The translations under genes and the position numbers were made by a program. From assembly GCA_937967755.1 (NCBI GenBank), contig CALBTA010000031.1, positions 1 through 14,260 on the forward strand: DNA of 14,260 nt, given 5' to 3'. Shown one piece after another: positions 6,574 through 13,469 of the stretch. Positions within the stretch are counted from its first letter, which is position 1. The number at the start of each line of letters is the position of its first letter. The notes beneath the pieces are model-generated. The model ran no database searches and was not told the DNA's origin. It saw only the letters and a list, made by a program, of their open reading frames with translations. This stretch comes from an uncultured Planctomycetaceae bacterium. GTDB taxonomy: Bacteria; Planctomycetota; Planctomycetia; Pirellulales; Pirellulaceae.

Positions 6574-9249
6574 TTACAAGAAATCCAACAGCGTCAATCG
6601 GAAGGACTGCGCCGTGGTTTGCAGCGATGCCTCGAACGAGGCTTGGCGTGCGGTGTACTCGCTGATCGCTTCGACCAGATCGACGTCAATCTCGACCGAC
6701 AACGCCCGTTGCAGTTCGATCTGTTCGTCCTGCAGCCGGTTGCCCAGCACATCCAAGTTCTGCTGCCGAGCGCCGATTTCGCTGCGGGCGAAGGTGACGC
6801 GAGTGGCGTCGGTTTCCAATAGCGCGGCGGTCCGCTCCAGCTCTTCTTGATCGCCACCCGAGATGGCGTCGATCATCCGCTTCAGCGTGTTGAAGATGCC
6901 ATCGGTTTCCAGCGGGTTCACGTCGCGGCCGGTCAGCGTTTCGGTCGTGCCGTTGACTGTAGGCACAGCGGATTGCGTTTGGTCCGGCGTGATCAGACCC
7001 AAATCAGCAGCCGCCGTGCTTCCGAACTGTGAGATCACTGTTAGCGTTTCCGCGCCCGCCGCGTTGGCGTCGACCAGTTCGATGCCGTTGCCGAATTCGG
7101 CAAGCTGCGCGACGACCGCGGTGGCCGGATCGAGGTTGTCGACGTGATTGTTGATCAGGTCGATCACGTCGCCGATGTTCTGCGCCGCCGAAACATCAAT
7201 CTCCAGGTTGACCCCGTCGCGGCGTTGAATCGTGAAATCCGTTCCCGCCGCCGGAAAGATGCCGCGGCCATGGCCCAGTTCGGAAACCGTCGTCTCGGTC
7301 GTGAAACTTCGCAGGCCCAGGTGCGTCGCGGTCAGGCCGCCGTTTTCGCCGATGTGAAAATCGGAACCGCTCAGCCGCGAACGAATGTTGATCCCATCCC
7401 CGGCGGCGTTGACTTGCGCAACGACGTGGGCGCCGCTGCCGTTGATGATGTTCAGTAGGTCCTCAACGGTCTCGGCCGTTTGCAGGTCGATGATGTGCGT
7501 TTGGTTGCCGTTGACGATCTGCAGGCCGGAGGTTTGATCGAACTCGATGCCGCTTCCGCCCGAGGTGATGGCGGTGGCGTCGATGTCGATCTTACCGGAG
7601 CCGGGCGTGTTGATGCCGTTGTTGTCTTTCTCATCCAACCGCACGTTGAACAGGCCGCTGACGACCGCGTCGGCCTCGACCGCGGCGATGATCTGGTTGG
7701 CGGTGGTGTTCGACGCGTTCACGTTGACCAGCAGGGTGTTGGCTTCGGCTCCGCTATTGCCTGTGTTGCCCACTTCGATGCCGGCGCTGCTGGCCGCGAT
7801 GGTCGCCGCGCCGTTGACGCCGGCTTCGACAGAAGTATCGAAGCTGCCAGTGAAGTTGCCGTCGAGCGCCAGCGCCGTTTGCAACGTGTCGGCGGTCGTC
7901 GCGCCGCCGCTGTCGATTTCAATGGTCAACACGCCGCCCGCGAGGTTCACGTTGGCGGCGTTGCCAATCGCCGCGGTGGTGACATCGATGCGGATGTTGT
8001 TCTGCGCAGCGCCCGGTGTGTTGGCGGTCAGGATCAAATCGTTATCGGCCCCGTCAAGCCGCAGGCTGGCCCGCGAGGCGAGGGCGACATTGGTGAAGCT
8101 GACCGTTTCGCCCCCGGCTGAAATGCCGGGCGCGGCTTGCAGCAAATTATCATCAACGAATTGCACGCTGATGCCGTCGCCGACTGTCCCGCGCTCGGCG
8201 TACTCGAAAACCAGATCGCTGTTGGCGGTTGGTGACGAAACGATCGCTTTGGAACGTACGCCTAAGATATCGGCGAGCGGCGTTGTCCCGCGGAGCAGTT
8301 GATCCAAATCATCGCTGACGATGGGCGCAACGCCGTTGCCGTCGGCATCGAGAATGCCGAGTTCCGCGGCTGTCGTTCCACCGCCGACTTCCTGAATCGT
8401 CAGGTTGCCGCCGCCGGCCGTGTCGATGGCAACCGATAGCCCGTTGCTGGTCAGCCGCACGGTGACAGTGCGGCCCGCCGGCGGGTTCGATTCGATCAGG
8501 CGGACCAGATCGCCGACGGTTTCCACCGAGCTGATGTCGATGGTCGACGTCTGATCGCCGTCGGAAATCGTGAAGCTGCCTTTGCTGATGCCCGCACCGC
8601 CGCGCAGGTCGCTCAGCCGGGTGTCGCTGGTGATGATCGGGTTGAGGTTCGCCGTCCCTGCCACGCCGGCGGAAATCGCGCCGAAAACTTCCTGCCCCGT
8701 GGCGTTGCTATCAACCAGCAGATCGACATCCGCAAAGCTTTGTAGGTGCTGGTCGTTGCCATGATACAGAACGAACTTGTCCTCGACTGTGAACGGCGTC
8801 TCGGTCGTTCGCGAACCGCCAAACAGGTAACGCCCGCGGAAGCTTTGGTTGCCGATGTTCAGCAGTTGGTCAAGTGCCCGTTCGATTTGCTCGACGGCGT
8901 TTTGCCGCTGCACGTCATCAGCGATGGTTCCGGAAACCGAAACGGCGACGCCCTGGATATCAGCCAGCAGCCCGCTGACATTCCCCAACGCCACTTCGGT
9001 CGCGGTCAAGTATGACTGGCTGACCTCGCGGTTGGAACTGACCTGCCCCTTCTGTTCCAGCAGCCGCTGCAACGTGATCGCCCGCTGCGCCGCGGGGGAA
9101 TCCTCGCTGGGCGTCGAGATCCGGCGGCCGGTGCTCAACTGGCTTTGAATGCGCAGCAAGTCGCGCTGGTCGGTGCGCAACTGTTCCAGCAGCCGCCGCG
9201 AAATCAGCAGGTCGCTCGCTCGAGTTGTGGGGATGGGGATGGAGGTCAT
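6574..9249 (-). CDS. flgL: FlgL, hook-filament junction protein, with a giant central domain
   Basis: The second junction protein linking hook to filament; exported by the flagellar secretion apparatus and helped by FlgN. At 891 residues it is roughly three times the length of FlgL of enteric bacteria. The ends are standard: an N-terminal flagellin-like coiled coil (about 10-150, with STGRRISTPSEDSPAAQRA at 39-57 and RGRYLFGGSRTTETPF at 138-153) and a C-terminal helix (about 795-891, ending SFRLTLLDFL). The centre has flagellin-IN-type repeats near 211-300, 570-648 and 655-753 (each with an I-D-[IVL] strand followed by a VxDLVxLI-like helix, and ending in A-x-x-LG). Between the first two lies about 225 residues of another repeat type starting near 345, 403 and 490. 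The central region should be surface exposed. There is no Shine-Dalgarno sequence; a heptamer array precedes the ATG. Confidence 0.93.
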   Translation of the reverse strand: MTSIPIPTTRASDLLISRRLLEQLRTDQRDLLRIQSQLSTGRRISTPSEDSPAAQRAITLQRLLEQKGQVSSNREVSQSYLTATEVALGNVSGLLADIQGVAVSVSGTIADDVQRQNAVEQIERALDQLLNIGNQSFRGRYLFGGSRTTETPFTVEDKFVLYHGNDQHLQSFADVDLLVDSNATGQEVFGAISAGVAGTANLNPIITSDTRLSDLRGGAGISKGSFTISDGDQTSTIDISSVETVGDLVRLIESNPPAGRTVTVRLTSNGLSVAIDTAGGGNLTIQEVGGGTTAAELGILDADGNGVAPIVSDDLDQLLRGTTPLADILGVRSKAIVSSPTANSDLVFEYAERGTVGDGISVQFVDDNLLQAAPGISAGGETVSFTNVALASRASLRLDGADNDLILTANTPGAAQNNIRIDVTTAAIGNAANVNLAGGVLTIEIDSGGATTADTLQTALALDGNFTGSFDTSVEAGVNGAATIAASSAGIEVGNTGNSGAEANTLLVNVNASNTTANQIIAAVEADAVVSGLFNVRLDEKDNNGINTPGSGKIDIDATAITSGGSGIEFDQTSGLQIVNGNQTHIIDLQTAETVEDLLNIINGSGAHVVAQVNAAGDGINIRSRLSGSDFHIGENGGLTATHLGLRSFTTETTVSELGHGRGIFPAAGTDFTIQRRDGVNLEIDVSAAQNIGDVIDLINNHVDNLDPATAVVAQLAEFGNGIELVDANAAGAETLTVISQFGSTAAADLGLITPDQTQSAVPTVNGTTETLTGRDVNPLETDGIFNTLKRMIDAISGGDQEELERTAALLETDATRVTFARSEIGARQQNLDVLGNRLQDEQIELQRALSVEIDVDLVEAISEYTARQASFEASLQTTAQSFRLTLLDFL

Positions 9250-9251
9250 TC

Positions 9252-9278
9252 AATTGCGGAATGCGGAATGCGGATTCC
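9252..9278 (-). repeat. Heptamer near-tandem array in front of the flgL start
   Basis: On the minus strand three copies of a 7-bp unit, CCGCATT twice and then CCGCAATT with one extra base, stop two bases before the ATG at 9249. It replaces the expected ribosome-binding sequence. The unit differs from those in the other leader arrays but the period is the same. Confidence 0.7.
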
Positions 9279-9279
9279 T

Positions 9280-9312
9280 CCCTCTCCCTTTGGGAGAGGG
9301 CCGGGGTGAGGG
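9280..9312 (+). repeat. CCCTCTCCC hairpin repeat, copy A
   Basis: A perfect 9-bp stem, CCCTCTCCC (9280-9288) and GGGAGAGGG (9292-9300), with a TTT loop, followed by CCGGGGTGAGGG. The same stem and tail occur at 9493-9525 in the opposite orientation and at 13303-13335 in the same orientation. Such sequences are scattered between genes in many GC-rich bacteria; here they mark spacer DNA. Confidence 0.85.
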
Positions 9313-9317
9313 CGGTT

Positions 9318-9359
9318 GGAATATCGAATGTCGAACAAGGAATGATGAAAGAAGAACGA
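9318..9359 (+). repeat. GAA-core heptamer array, left arm of a large inverted repeat
   Basis: Six consecutive 7-bp units of consensus NGAANNN (GGAATAT first, AGAACGA last). Together with the array at 9375-9409 on the other strand it forms an inverted repeat: the units CGAATGT and CGAACAA (9325-9338) pair exactly with 9396-9409, then the arms continue after one missing 7-bp unit in this arm. Confidence 0.7.
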
Positions 9360-9374
9360 GTACCGCGACCTCAA

Positions 9375-9409
9375 CACTTCATCATTCGAAATTCCTTGTT
9401 CGACATTCG
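9375..9409 (-). repeat. GAA-core heptamer array, right arm of a large inverted repeat
   Basis: Five 7-bp units on the minus strand (CGAATGT at 9409 down to TGAAGTG ending at 9375), consensus NGAANNN. Compared with the array at 9318-9359 it carries exactly one additional heptamer, so the two arms differ by whole-unit gain or loss rather than random drift. Confidence 0.7.
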
Positions 9410-9492
9410 CCACTCAAAATCAAAACGGTACTGCAAATGTTGGAGTTAGTTTGAATTAGTTTCGGTGACGTGTTGTTGAGTAAGTCTTACTG

Positions 9493-9525
9493 CCCTCACC
9501 CTAACCCTCTCCCAGAGGGAGAGGG
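9493..9525 (-). repeat. CCCTCTCCC hairpin repeat, copy B (inverted)
   Basis: Stem CCCTCTCCC (9505-9513) and GGGAGAGGG (9517-9525) with loop AGA; the CCCTCACCCTAA tail lies to the left, so this copy is inverted relative to copies A and C. It begins 11 bp downstream of the flgK stop, so flgK mRNA would end in this hairpin. No T-run follows on the minus strand, so it is not a classical intrinsic terminator. Confidence 0.85.
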
Positions 9526-9536
9526 AACTTAGCTAC

Positions 9537-11234
9537 CTACAAGCTCACCAGGATGTCTAACATTTCGTTGATGGTTTGGATGAATCGGCTGCTGGCTTGG
9601 AAGGCTCTTTGGTATTGGATCATGCGGACTGCTTCTTCATCGATGCTGACGCCGCTGATGGCCAGGTTCTGCGCTTCGAGCGTTTGGTGAAACGCTTCGA
9701 ACCCATCAGCGACGGCCCGGGCGACCGCTGCGCCCTGGGTGGTTTCGGCGATCAGCCGGTCGTACAGCACGGCCAGCGACGCGCCGTCTTCCGACTCCAA
9801 CGGCTGGTCGAAAAAGCTGGCCAATTGCACGGCCACTTCGGTATCGGCCCCGATTCCGCTGCGGCTGGCCGCGAATTTTGCGGGGCTGGCCCGCACGACG
9901 TCGCTCACTCCGATGTCGCCCGAGCCGGTCCCGCTGAAGAACGTGCCGATGCCCAGCGCCGCCAGCGCGCCGCTGGTGTCTTCGGCGAAGGCGAACTCGA
10001 CGTTGGGCGAATCGGTTGCGATCGTCAGCGCTCGCGACGAGGTGATGCTGGCCGAGATTCCGTCAATCGCATCCAGCGAAGCGGCGAGCGAATCGAGCGT
10101 CGTGTCGTCATCTAGCCCATTCAGCTTTACGAACAAATCGGTCGTCTCGGTCAAACCTGTTTGCGTGTTCAACACCTGCACTTGAAACGAACCGTTGACC
10201 GGCGTGAATGGCAGCGCGGCCTGGTCGAGCGGCGCGGTGGTATCTTCCACTGTGAACTCGGCGGTCAATGCGGTGTGGCCGACCAATCCTTGCCCACCGG
10301 TGTAGATTTTGTTGAACTCGAAGATCAGCGACGAGGCGAACGATTCCAACCCGTCGAGGTAGCCGCCGAAGATGTCGTCGCGGGCCGCGATCAAACCGGC
10401 CAAACGCCCCGACGTGGAAGCCAGCGGCGCGTTGGTCGCTTCCAAACGAATCTCGACCTTGCCCAAGCCTGAATCTTGCACTACCGCGGCGACCACCTCG
10501 CGGGCTGTGCCGGCGAACACCAGGAAGTCTCCACCGGAAAACACAGTGACCGACCCGTCCTGCTGCTCATCGGTGCGGATGTTGATCACTTCGGCGAGCT
10601 TTGTCAGGGCCAGCTCGCGGCGGTCGCGCAGCCCGACTGCGTCGCTATGCGTGGTGGCGCTGGCTTCGATGTTCACGATCTTCACGTTTAGATCGGCCAC
10701 GTCGTCCAGCAACTGGTTGATCTCATCCGCCGTGGCGGCCACCCGGTTGTTAGCGTCGTCTTGCAACACCCGCACACGGCTGGTCAACCGGGTGATGTCG
10801 CTGGCCAGCGTTGTCGCCCGCAGCATGGCCAGGTTCCGCACGGCGATGTCTTCAGGCTGGTTCAGAATATCCTGCACGCTGCCGAAGAAATCGGTGAGCG
10901 ACGTGCTGAGGTCGGTGTCGGAAAGCTCGCCGATGATGGCTTCGAGTTGGGTGTACGTTTCCTCTTGCGTTCGCCCGCCGGCCAAATCGCTGGCGGCATT
11001 GCGGACCCGCTCTTGCAGGAACTTATCAACTTCCTGCACGATGCCATTGATCTGCACACCCAAGCCCAGCGGCAGCGCCCCGTCGCGCTGGATGGGCGCA
11101 GGGACGTACTCGACCGACTGCCGGATGTAGCCGGGCGTGTTCGCGTTGGCAACGTTGTTGCCCGCCACTTGCAGACCGATTTGCGCGGCGTGCAGGGCGT
11201 TGCTGGCGACTTGTAACGAAGTGAAGAGGGACAT
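9537..11234 (-). CDS. flgK: FlgK, hook-filament junction protein (HAP1)
   Basis: First junction protein between hook and filament, secreted through the flagellar export apparatus. The 565-residue length is close to the usual FlgK. The N terminus has the rod/hook family signature ASNALHAAQIGLQVAGNNVANANTPGYIRQ (10-39), followed by a long helical region (about 70-215) with heptad character. The middle (about 320-450) is a variable beta-rich part containing a flagellin-IN-like ALTIATDS...ALAALGIG segment (402-430). The C terminus is the standard GVSIDEEAVRMIQYQRAFQASSRFIQTINEMLDILV (528-563). It begins 58 bp after flgN, and flgL follows after a 287-bp repeat-filled spacer. No Shine-Dalgarno motif precedes the ATG. 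The call is secure. Confidence 0.97.
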   Translation of the reverse strand: MSLFTSLQVASNALHAAQIGLQVAGNNVANANTPGYIRQSVEYVPAPIQRDGALPLGLGVQINGIVQEVDKFLQERVRNAASDLAGGRTQEETYTQLEAIIGELSDTDLSTSLTDFFGSVQDILNQPEDIAVRNLAMLRATTLASDITRLTSRVRVLQDDANNRVAATADEINQLLDDVADLNVKIVNIEASATTHSDAVGLRDRRELALTKLAEVINIRTDEQQDGSVTVFSGGDFLVFAGTAREVVAAVVQDSGLGKVEIRLEATNAPLASTSGRLAGLIAARDDIFGGYLDGLESFASSLIFEFNKIYTGGQGLVGHTALTAEFTVEDTTAPLDQAALPFTPVNGSFQVQVLNTQTGLTETTDLFVKLNGLDDDTTLDSLAASLDAIDGISASITSSRALTIATDSPNVEFAFAEDTSGALAALGIGTFFSGTGSGDIGVSDVVRASPAKFAASRSGIGADTEVAVQLASFFDQPLESEDGASLAVLYDRLIAETTQGAAVARAVADGFEAFHQTLEAQNLAISGVSIDEEAVRMIQYQRAFQASSRFIQTINEMLDILVSL

Positions 11235-11245
11235 ATTGCCAACGG

Positions 11246-11271
11246 GCCAGGCCTGCGCACGGCCGGGCTAC
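11246..11271 (-). repeat. REP-like single palindrome, flgN-flgK spacer
   Basis: Read on the minus strand: GTAG overlapping a hairpin with arms GCCCGGCC and GGCCTGGC (one mismatch) and loop GTGCGCA. The GTAG start followed by an imperfect palindrome matches the REP layout seen at 6512-6560. It fills much of the 58-bp spacer and lies about 12 bases before the flgK start, where it could sequester the initiation region. Confidence 0.55.
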
Positions 11272-11292
11272 TCCGAGGCGAACGGTGACGTA

Positions 11293-11793
11293 TTACGCGG
11301 CGTGGTCGACGAGGTTCCCGCGCGCATGAGGAGACTCCTCTTTAGAATATGTCGGCTTCGTTTGCCCGCCGGTGGCAAGAATCTCTAAAAGCTGTGATAG
11401 GTGCAGCAGTGACCGCTGTGCCAGCACCCAATTGGCCAGGCTTTGGTGGCGCAGCAAACTGGTTCTCGCCCGCGCCTGAACGACCTGTTCGCCGAGCGCG
11501 CGGCGTTCAGACGCCGCGGCGGCTTGAGCTAGCTGCGAGATGCTATCGCTGGGCAGCCCGTGCCGTGCGGCTTGGGCCAGCAATTCGCCCCGGCGGCGAT
11601 GGCAGGCTTCGAGCCGCTCGCCCAGTTCGCTTTCCTGCTGGCCGAGCGCCTCAAGCTGTTCCAGTTCGCCAGCGACCATCGCATCGCGCTTGGCGGTCAG
11701 CGTGTTGAGCAAACCGTCTTGCACACTGGATAGTTCGTCCAGAAGCTGGGCGATTTCGGTTTCCCAGTGGGTGTTTGGAATGACGTCGGTCAT
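11293..11793 (-). CDS. flgN: FlgN-family flagellar export chaperone
   Basis: A 166-residue, almost wholly helical cytoplasmic protein with the FlgN layout: a long N-terminal helix (about 8-45), a Gln/Glu-rich coiled coil (45-70), further helices around 84-110 and 118-140, and an unstructured polar tail. FlgN binds unfolded FlgK and FlgL and delivers them to the export gate; its place directly before flgK supports the assignment. It starts six bases after the flgJ stop, with a plausible purine-rich ribosome site (AGGTAGG, overlapping the flgJ stop) just upstream, suggesting translational coupling. Sequence similarity among FlgN proteins is low, so the call rests on helicity, size and position. 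The tail coding sequence includes a perfect GAGGAG-A-CTCCTC palindrome (11328-11340). Confidence 0.85.
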   Translation of the reverse strand: MTDVIPNTHWETEIAQLLDELSSVQDGLLNTLTAKRDAMVAGELEQLEALGQQESELGERLEACHRRRGELLAQAARHGLPSDSISQLAQAAAASERRALGEQVVQARARTSLLRHQSLANWVLAQRSLLHLSQLLEILATGGQTKPTYSKEESPHARGNLVDHAA

Positions 11794-11799
11794 TGGTGC

Positions 11800-12150
11800 C
11801 TACCTGCGGTTCAATTGAAACAACTCATACATCGGGGCGGCGAATTGTTCGGCTGAGTTCTCGGCGAACCGCTCGCTCAGCATCTGATCCAACTGGCCTT
11901 GAAACACTTCTTCACCCCGGCCGCCGTGAAAGTAGGCCGGCTTGCTTTGCCCGCTGCGCATCGCCTTGATCAGTTGCGTAAAAAACGTTTCACCTACAAA
12001 CTGCGTAAACGTCTCACGCAGTTTCGTATCATCCGCCGCGGCATTGTTATCACGCGCCGCAGTCAAATCGCTCGCCGCCTGCGGCTGGGCATTTTCAGCG
12101 CGCGCCGCGGGAAGCAATGCATTCAAAGAAGAACTAGCCTGCACATTCAT
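11800..12150 (-). CDS. flgJ: FlgJ-like rod-binding protein, N-terminal domain only
   Basis: A 116-residue protein matching only the rod-binding domain of FlgJ (PF10135). Residues 1-42 are an Ala/Asn/Gln-rich linker; residues about 43-115 hold the domain, with LRETFTQFVGETFFTQLIKAMR (44-65) and EEVFQGQLDQMLSERFAENSAEQFAAPMYELF (80-111). In enteric bacteria FlgJ also carries a C-terminal glucosaminidase that cuts peptidoglycan as the rod passes; that part is absent and the frame ends cleanly with a TAG. It would act as a rod-cap/scaffold in the periplasm, with a separate enzyme clearing the wall (inference). It sits between flgI and flgN, the usual gene order, 37 bp after flgI and 6 bp before flgN. 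An octamer array lies 9 bp before its ATG. Confidence 0.92.
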   Translation of the reverse strand: MNVQASSSLNALLPAARAENAQPQAASDLTAARDNNAAADDTKLRETFTQFVGETFFTQLIKAMRSGQSKPAYFHGGRGEEVFQGQLDQMLSERFAENSAEQFAAPMYELFQLNRR

Positions 12151-12159
12151 TGTTATTTA

Positions 12160-12183
12160 CCTCGTCACCCTGTCACCTTGTCA
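12160..12183 (-). repeat. Octamer near-tandem array in the flgI-flgJ spacer
   Basis: Three consecutive 8-bp units on the minus strand, TGACAAGG, then TGACAGGG, then TGACGAGG, ending nine bases before the flgJ ATG. The final GAGG could serve as a ribosome-binding sequence, so copy number or drift here could tune translation. Confidence 0.7.
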
Positions 12184-12187
12184 AGCT

Positions 12188-13264
12188 TCACTGCACAACC
12201 ACCTGCCCGTGCAACTTCCCGCTCGCTTCCAGCGTCTTGATGATCTGAATCACATCCCGCGTCGGCAGGCGAATCGCGTTCAGCGCGTCGACTAAATCCT
12301 TCAATCGGGCGACGGGCGTATTGGTCGTATCCAGTTCGACAAACTTCGCCGCCGGCGTGCCGGGTTGAGGTTCGATCACCAGATTCTTGTGCGAGAGAAC
12401 GACTGCCCCAATTTGCACTTCGGCCCCGATGACGATCGTTTCCGTTCGCTCGTTGATGACGACTTTCGACCGCGACTGCGGGTTGAAGATTCGCATTTCG
12501 AGAATTTGCGCGACGAACGATACCGGGTCTTCGCGATACGTATCGGGCACAGCAATTTCGATGTTGACCGGCCCAATGGCCCGAGCCACATCGCGGTCGC
12601 CCCGCTTCAGCGCCTGCGTTGACGCCTGCGAGTTGATCTGCTCGGTGATGTCCTGCACGATCTCGAAGCTGCTGTGGTTTTGATCGAGGACTAGCGTGAA
12701 CGTGCCTTCAGGCGTGAGGTACTGGTTGACGAAATCGACTTCAAGCCGGCCGCCGCGATGGATGCGGGCGGTCGTCAAATTGGTTTGGTTATCAAGCTGC
12801 AGCAAACCTTGGGCGAACGCGAAAATCCGCTGATTGCCTGACGGGCCTAGCAGCGGAGTCGGCAGCAGCGTGCCCCCTTCCAAACTGCCGGCGCTGATCG
12901 CGCTGACCTGACAATCAATCGCATCGCCCTGCCGCCGGCCCTCAGGCGGAACGGTGGCGGTCACCCAAACCAGGGCCACGTTTTTGGCGTTCTTCAGTTC
13001 TTCCACCGAGTCAACGTTGCCCGGTAACTGCTGGACCGGGTTGCCATGCAGTTTCATCATCTGGGCCAGCGCACGTTGCGTCGGCTTGGAATTCCCGTCA
13101 CCCGTCCCCTTTAACCCGACGACCAGGCCCAGCCCGGTCAGCGTATTCGACTCCTGCCCCTTCACGCGGCAAATGTCGCGGAGGTGGATTTGCGCGGATG
13201 CGGTCGTTGTGAGCGAAGCGGCGATGAGAAGCATGGTCGCCGCAATAGAGATTCGATAAGTCAT
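12188..13264 (-). CDS. flgI: FlgI, flagellar P-ring protein
   Basis: Forms the periplasmic P ring around the rod in the peptidoglycan layer, which indicates a Gram-negative type envelope. The mature start is chosen at MTYRISIAATMLLIAASLTTTASAQ, a textbook Sec signal peptide with predicted cleavage after ASA (about residue 24). A longer frame to 13408 would translate spacer repeats and is rejected. The rest is colinear with FlgI: IHLRDICRVKGQESNTLTGLGLVVGLKGTGDG (26-57), VTATVPPEGRRQGDAIDCQVSAI (101-123) and a C terminus ending LHGQVVVQ. At 358 residues the length is typical. It lies between flgH and flgJ, the standard order, with 205 bp of palindrome-rich spacer before it and 37 bp after. The call is secure. 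Confidence 0.97.
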   Translation of the reverse strand: MTYRISIAATMLLIAASLTTTASAQIHLRDICRVKGQESNTLTGLGLVVGLKGTGDGNSKPTQRALAQMMKLHGNPVQQLPGNVDSVEELKNAKNVALVWVTATVPPEGRRQGDAIDCQVSAISAGSLEGGTLLPTPLLGPSGNQRIFAFAQGLLQLDNQTNLTTARIHRGGRLEVDFVNQYLTPEGTFTLVLDQNHSSFEIVQDITEQINSQASTQALKRGDRDVARAIGPVNIEIAVPDTYREDPVSFVAQILEMRIFNPQSRSKVVINERTETIVIGAEVQIGAVVLSHKNLVIEPQPGTPAAKFVELDTTNTPVARLKDLVDALNAIRLPTRDVIQIIKTLEASGKLHGQVVVQ

Positions 13265-13280
13265 GTTCGTTTTCGTATCA

Positions 13281-13295
13281 GGGGCTTTTAGCCCC
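13281..13295. repeat. GGGGCT hairpin in the flgH-flgI spacer
   Basis: Perfect 6-bp arms GGGGCT and AGCCCC around a TTT loop, 16 bp upstream of the flgI start. A longer relative with GGGGGCT-type arms lies at 13439-13459, so the spacer has two members of one palindrome type. Confidence 0.6.
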
Positions 13296-13302
13296 GTAGG
13301 CT

Positions 13303-13335
13303 CCCTCTCCCTCTGGGAGAGGGTTGGGGTGAGGG
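13303..13335 (+). repeat. CCCTCTCCC hairpin repeat, copy C
   Basis: Stem CCCTCTCCC (13303-13311) and GGGAGAGGG (13315-13323), loop TCT, then TTGGGGTGAGGG. Near-identical to copy A at 9280-9312 and to the inverted copy B at 9493-9525. Confidence 0.85.
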
Positions 13336-13385
13336 CAGTAATTTTCGTTCGCATGAAATGAATATGCAGAGTTGTTTGTTTCGCT

Positions 13386-13429
13386 ACCCTCATCCGGCCT
13401 TCGGCCACATTCTCCCACCGGGAGAAGGC
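13386..13429 (+). repeat. Double-hairpin spacer repeat between flgH and flgI
   Basis: Two adjacent hairpins: GGCC-TTC-GGCC with flanking CC at about 13394-13405, and TTCTCCC (13410-13416) with GGGAGAA (13420-13426), loop ACC. The second stem resembles the CCCTCTCCC family with changes on both arms that keep pairing. Confidence 0.65.
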
Positions 13430-13438
13430 CTGATGTTT

Positions 13439-13459
13439 ACGGTGGCTAGAAGCCCCCGT
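13439..13459. repeat. Palindrome directly downstream of flgH
   Basis: Arms ACGGTGGCT (13439-13447) and AGCCCCCGT (13451-13459) pair with one mismatch around an AGA loop, ten bases past the flgH stop. It would form a hairpin at the end of flgH mRNA but lacks a downstream T-run, so termination is uncertain. Confidence 0.6.
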
Positions 13460-13469
13460 TACGATTACG

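Noticed and set aside
9250..9536. Hidden gene or small RNA in the largest spacer
   Set aside because: No open frame with sensible composition; the spacer is accounted for by heptamer arrays and hairpin repeats, with about 80 bp (9415-9492) in which I see only a 13-bp palindrome AGTAAG-T-CTTACT (about 9479-9491).
11268..11327. 19-codon minus-strand ORF (MRAGTSSTTPRNTSPFASE) with an AGGAG upstream of its ATG, ending in the GTAG of the REP-like palindrome
   Set aside because: It mostly overlaps the flgN tail in another frame, its AGGAG is part of a palindrome, and 19 codons is too short to support without conservation data.
11500..11517. GCGGCGT/ACGCCGC palindrome inside flgN
   Set aside because: It encodes ordinary Ala/Arg-rich FlgN helix, has no GTAG-like end and is expected by chance at this base composition.
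13265..13408. Longer flgI start at 13408
   Set aside because: The extra 48 codons translate the palindromic spacer repeats and would place the signal peptide inside the protein.
13439..13459. Rho-independent terminator after flgH
   Set aside because: The stem is good but no T-run follows on the minus strand, so it is listed as a palindrome only.
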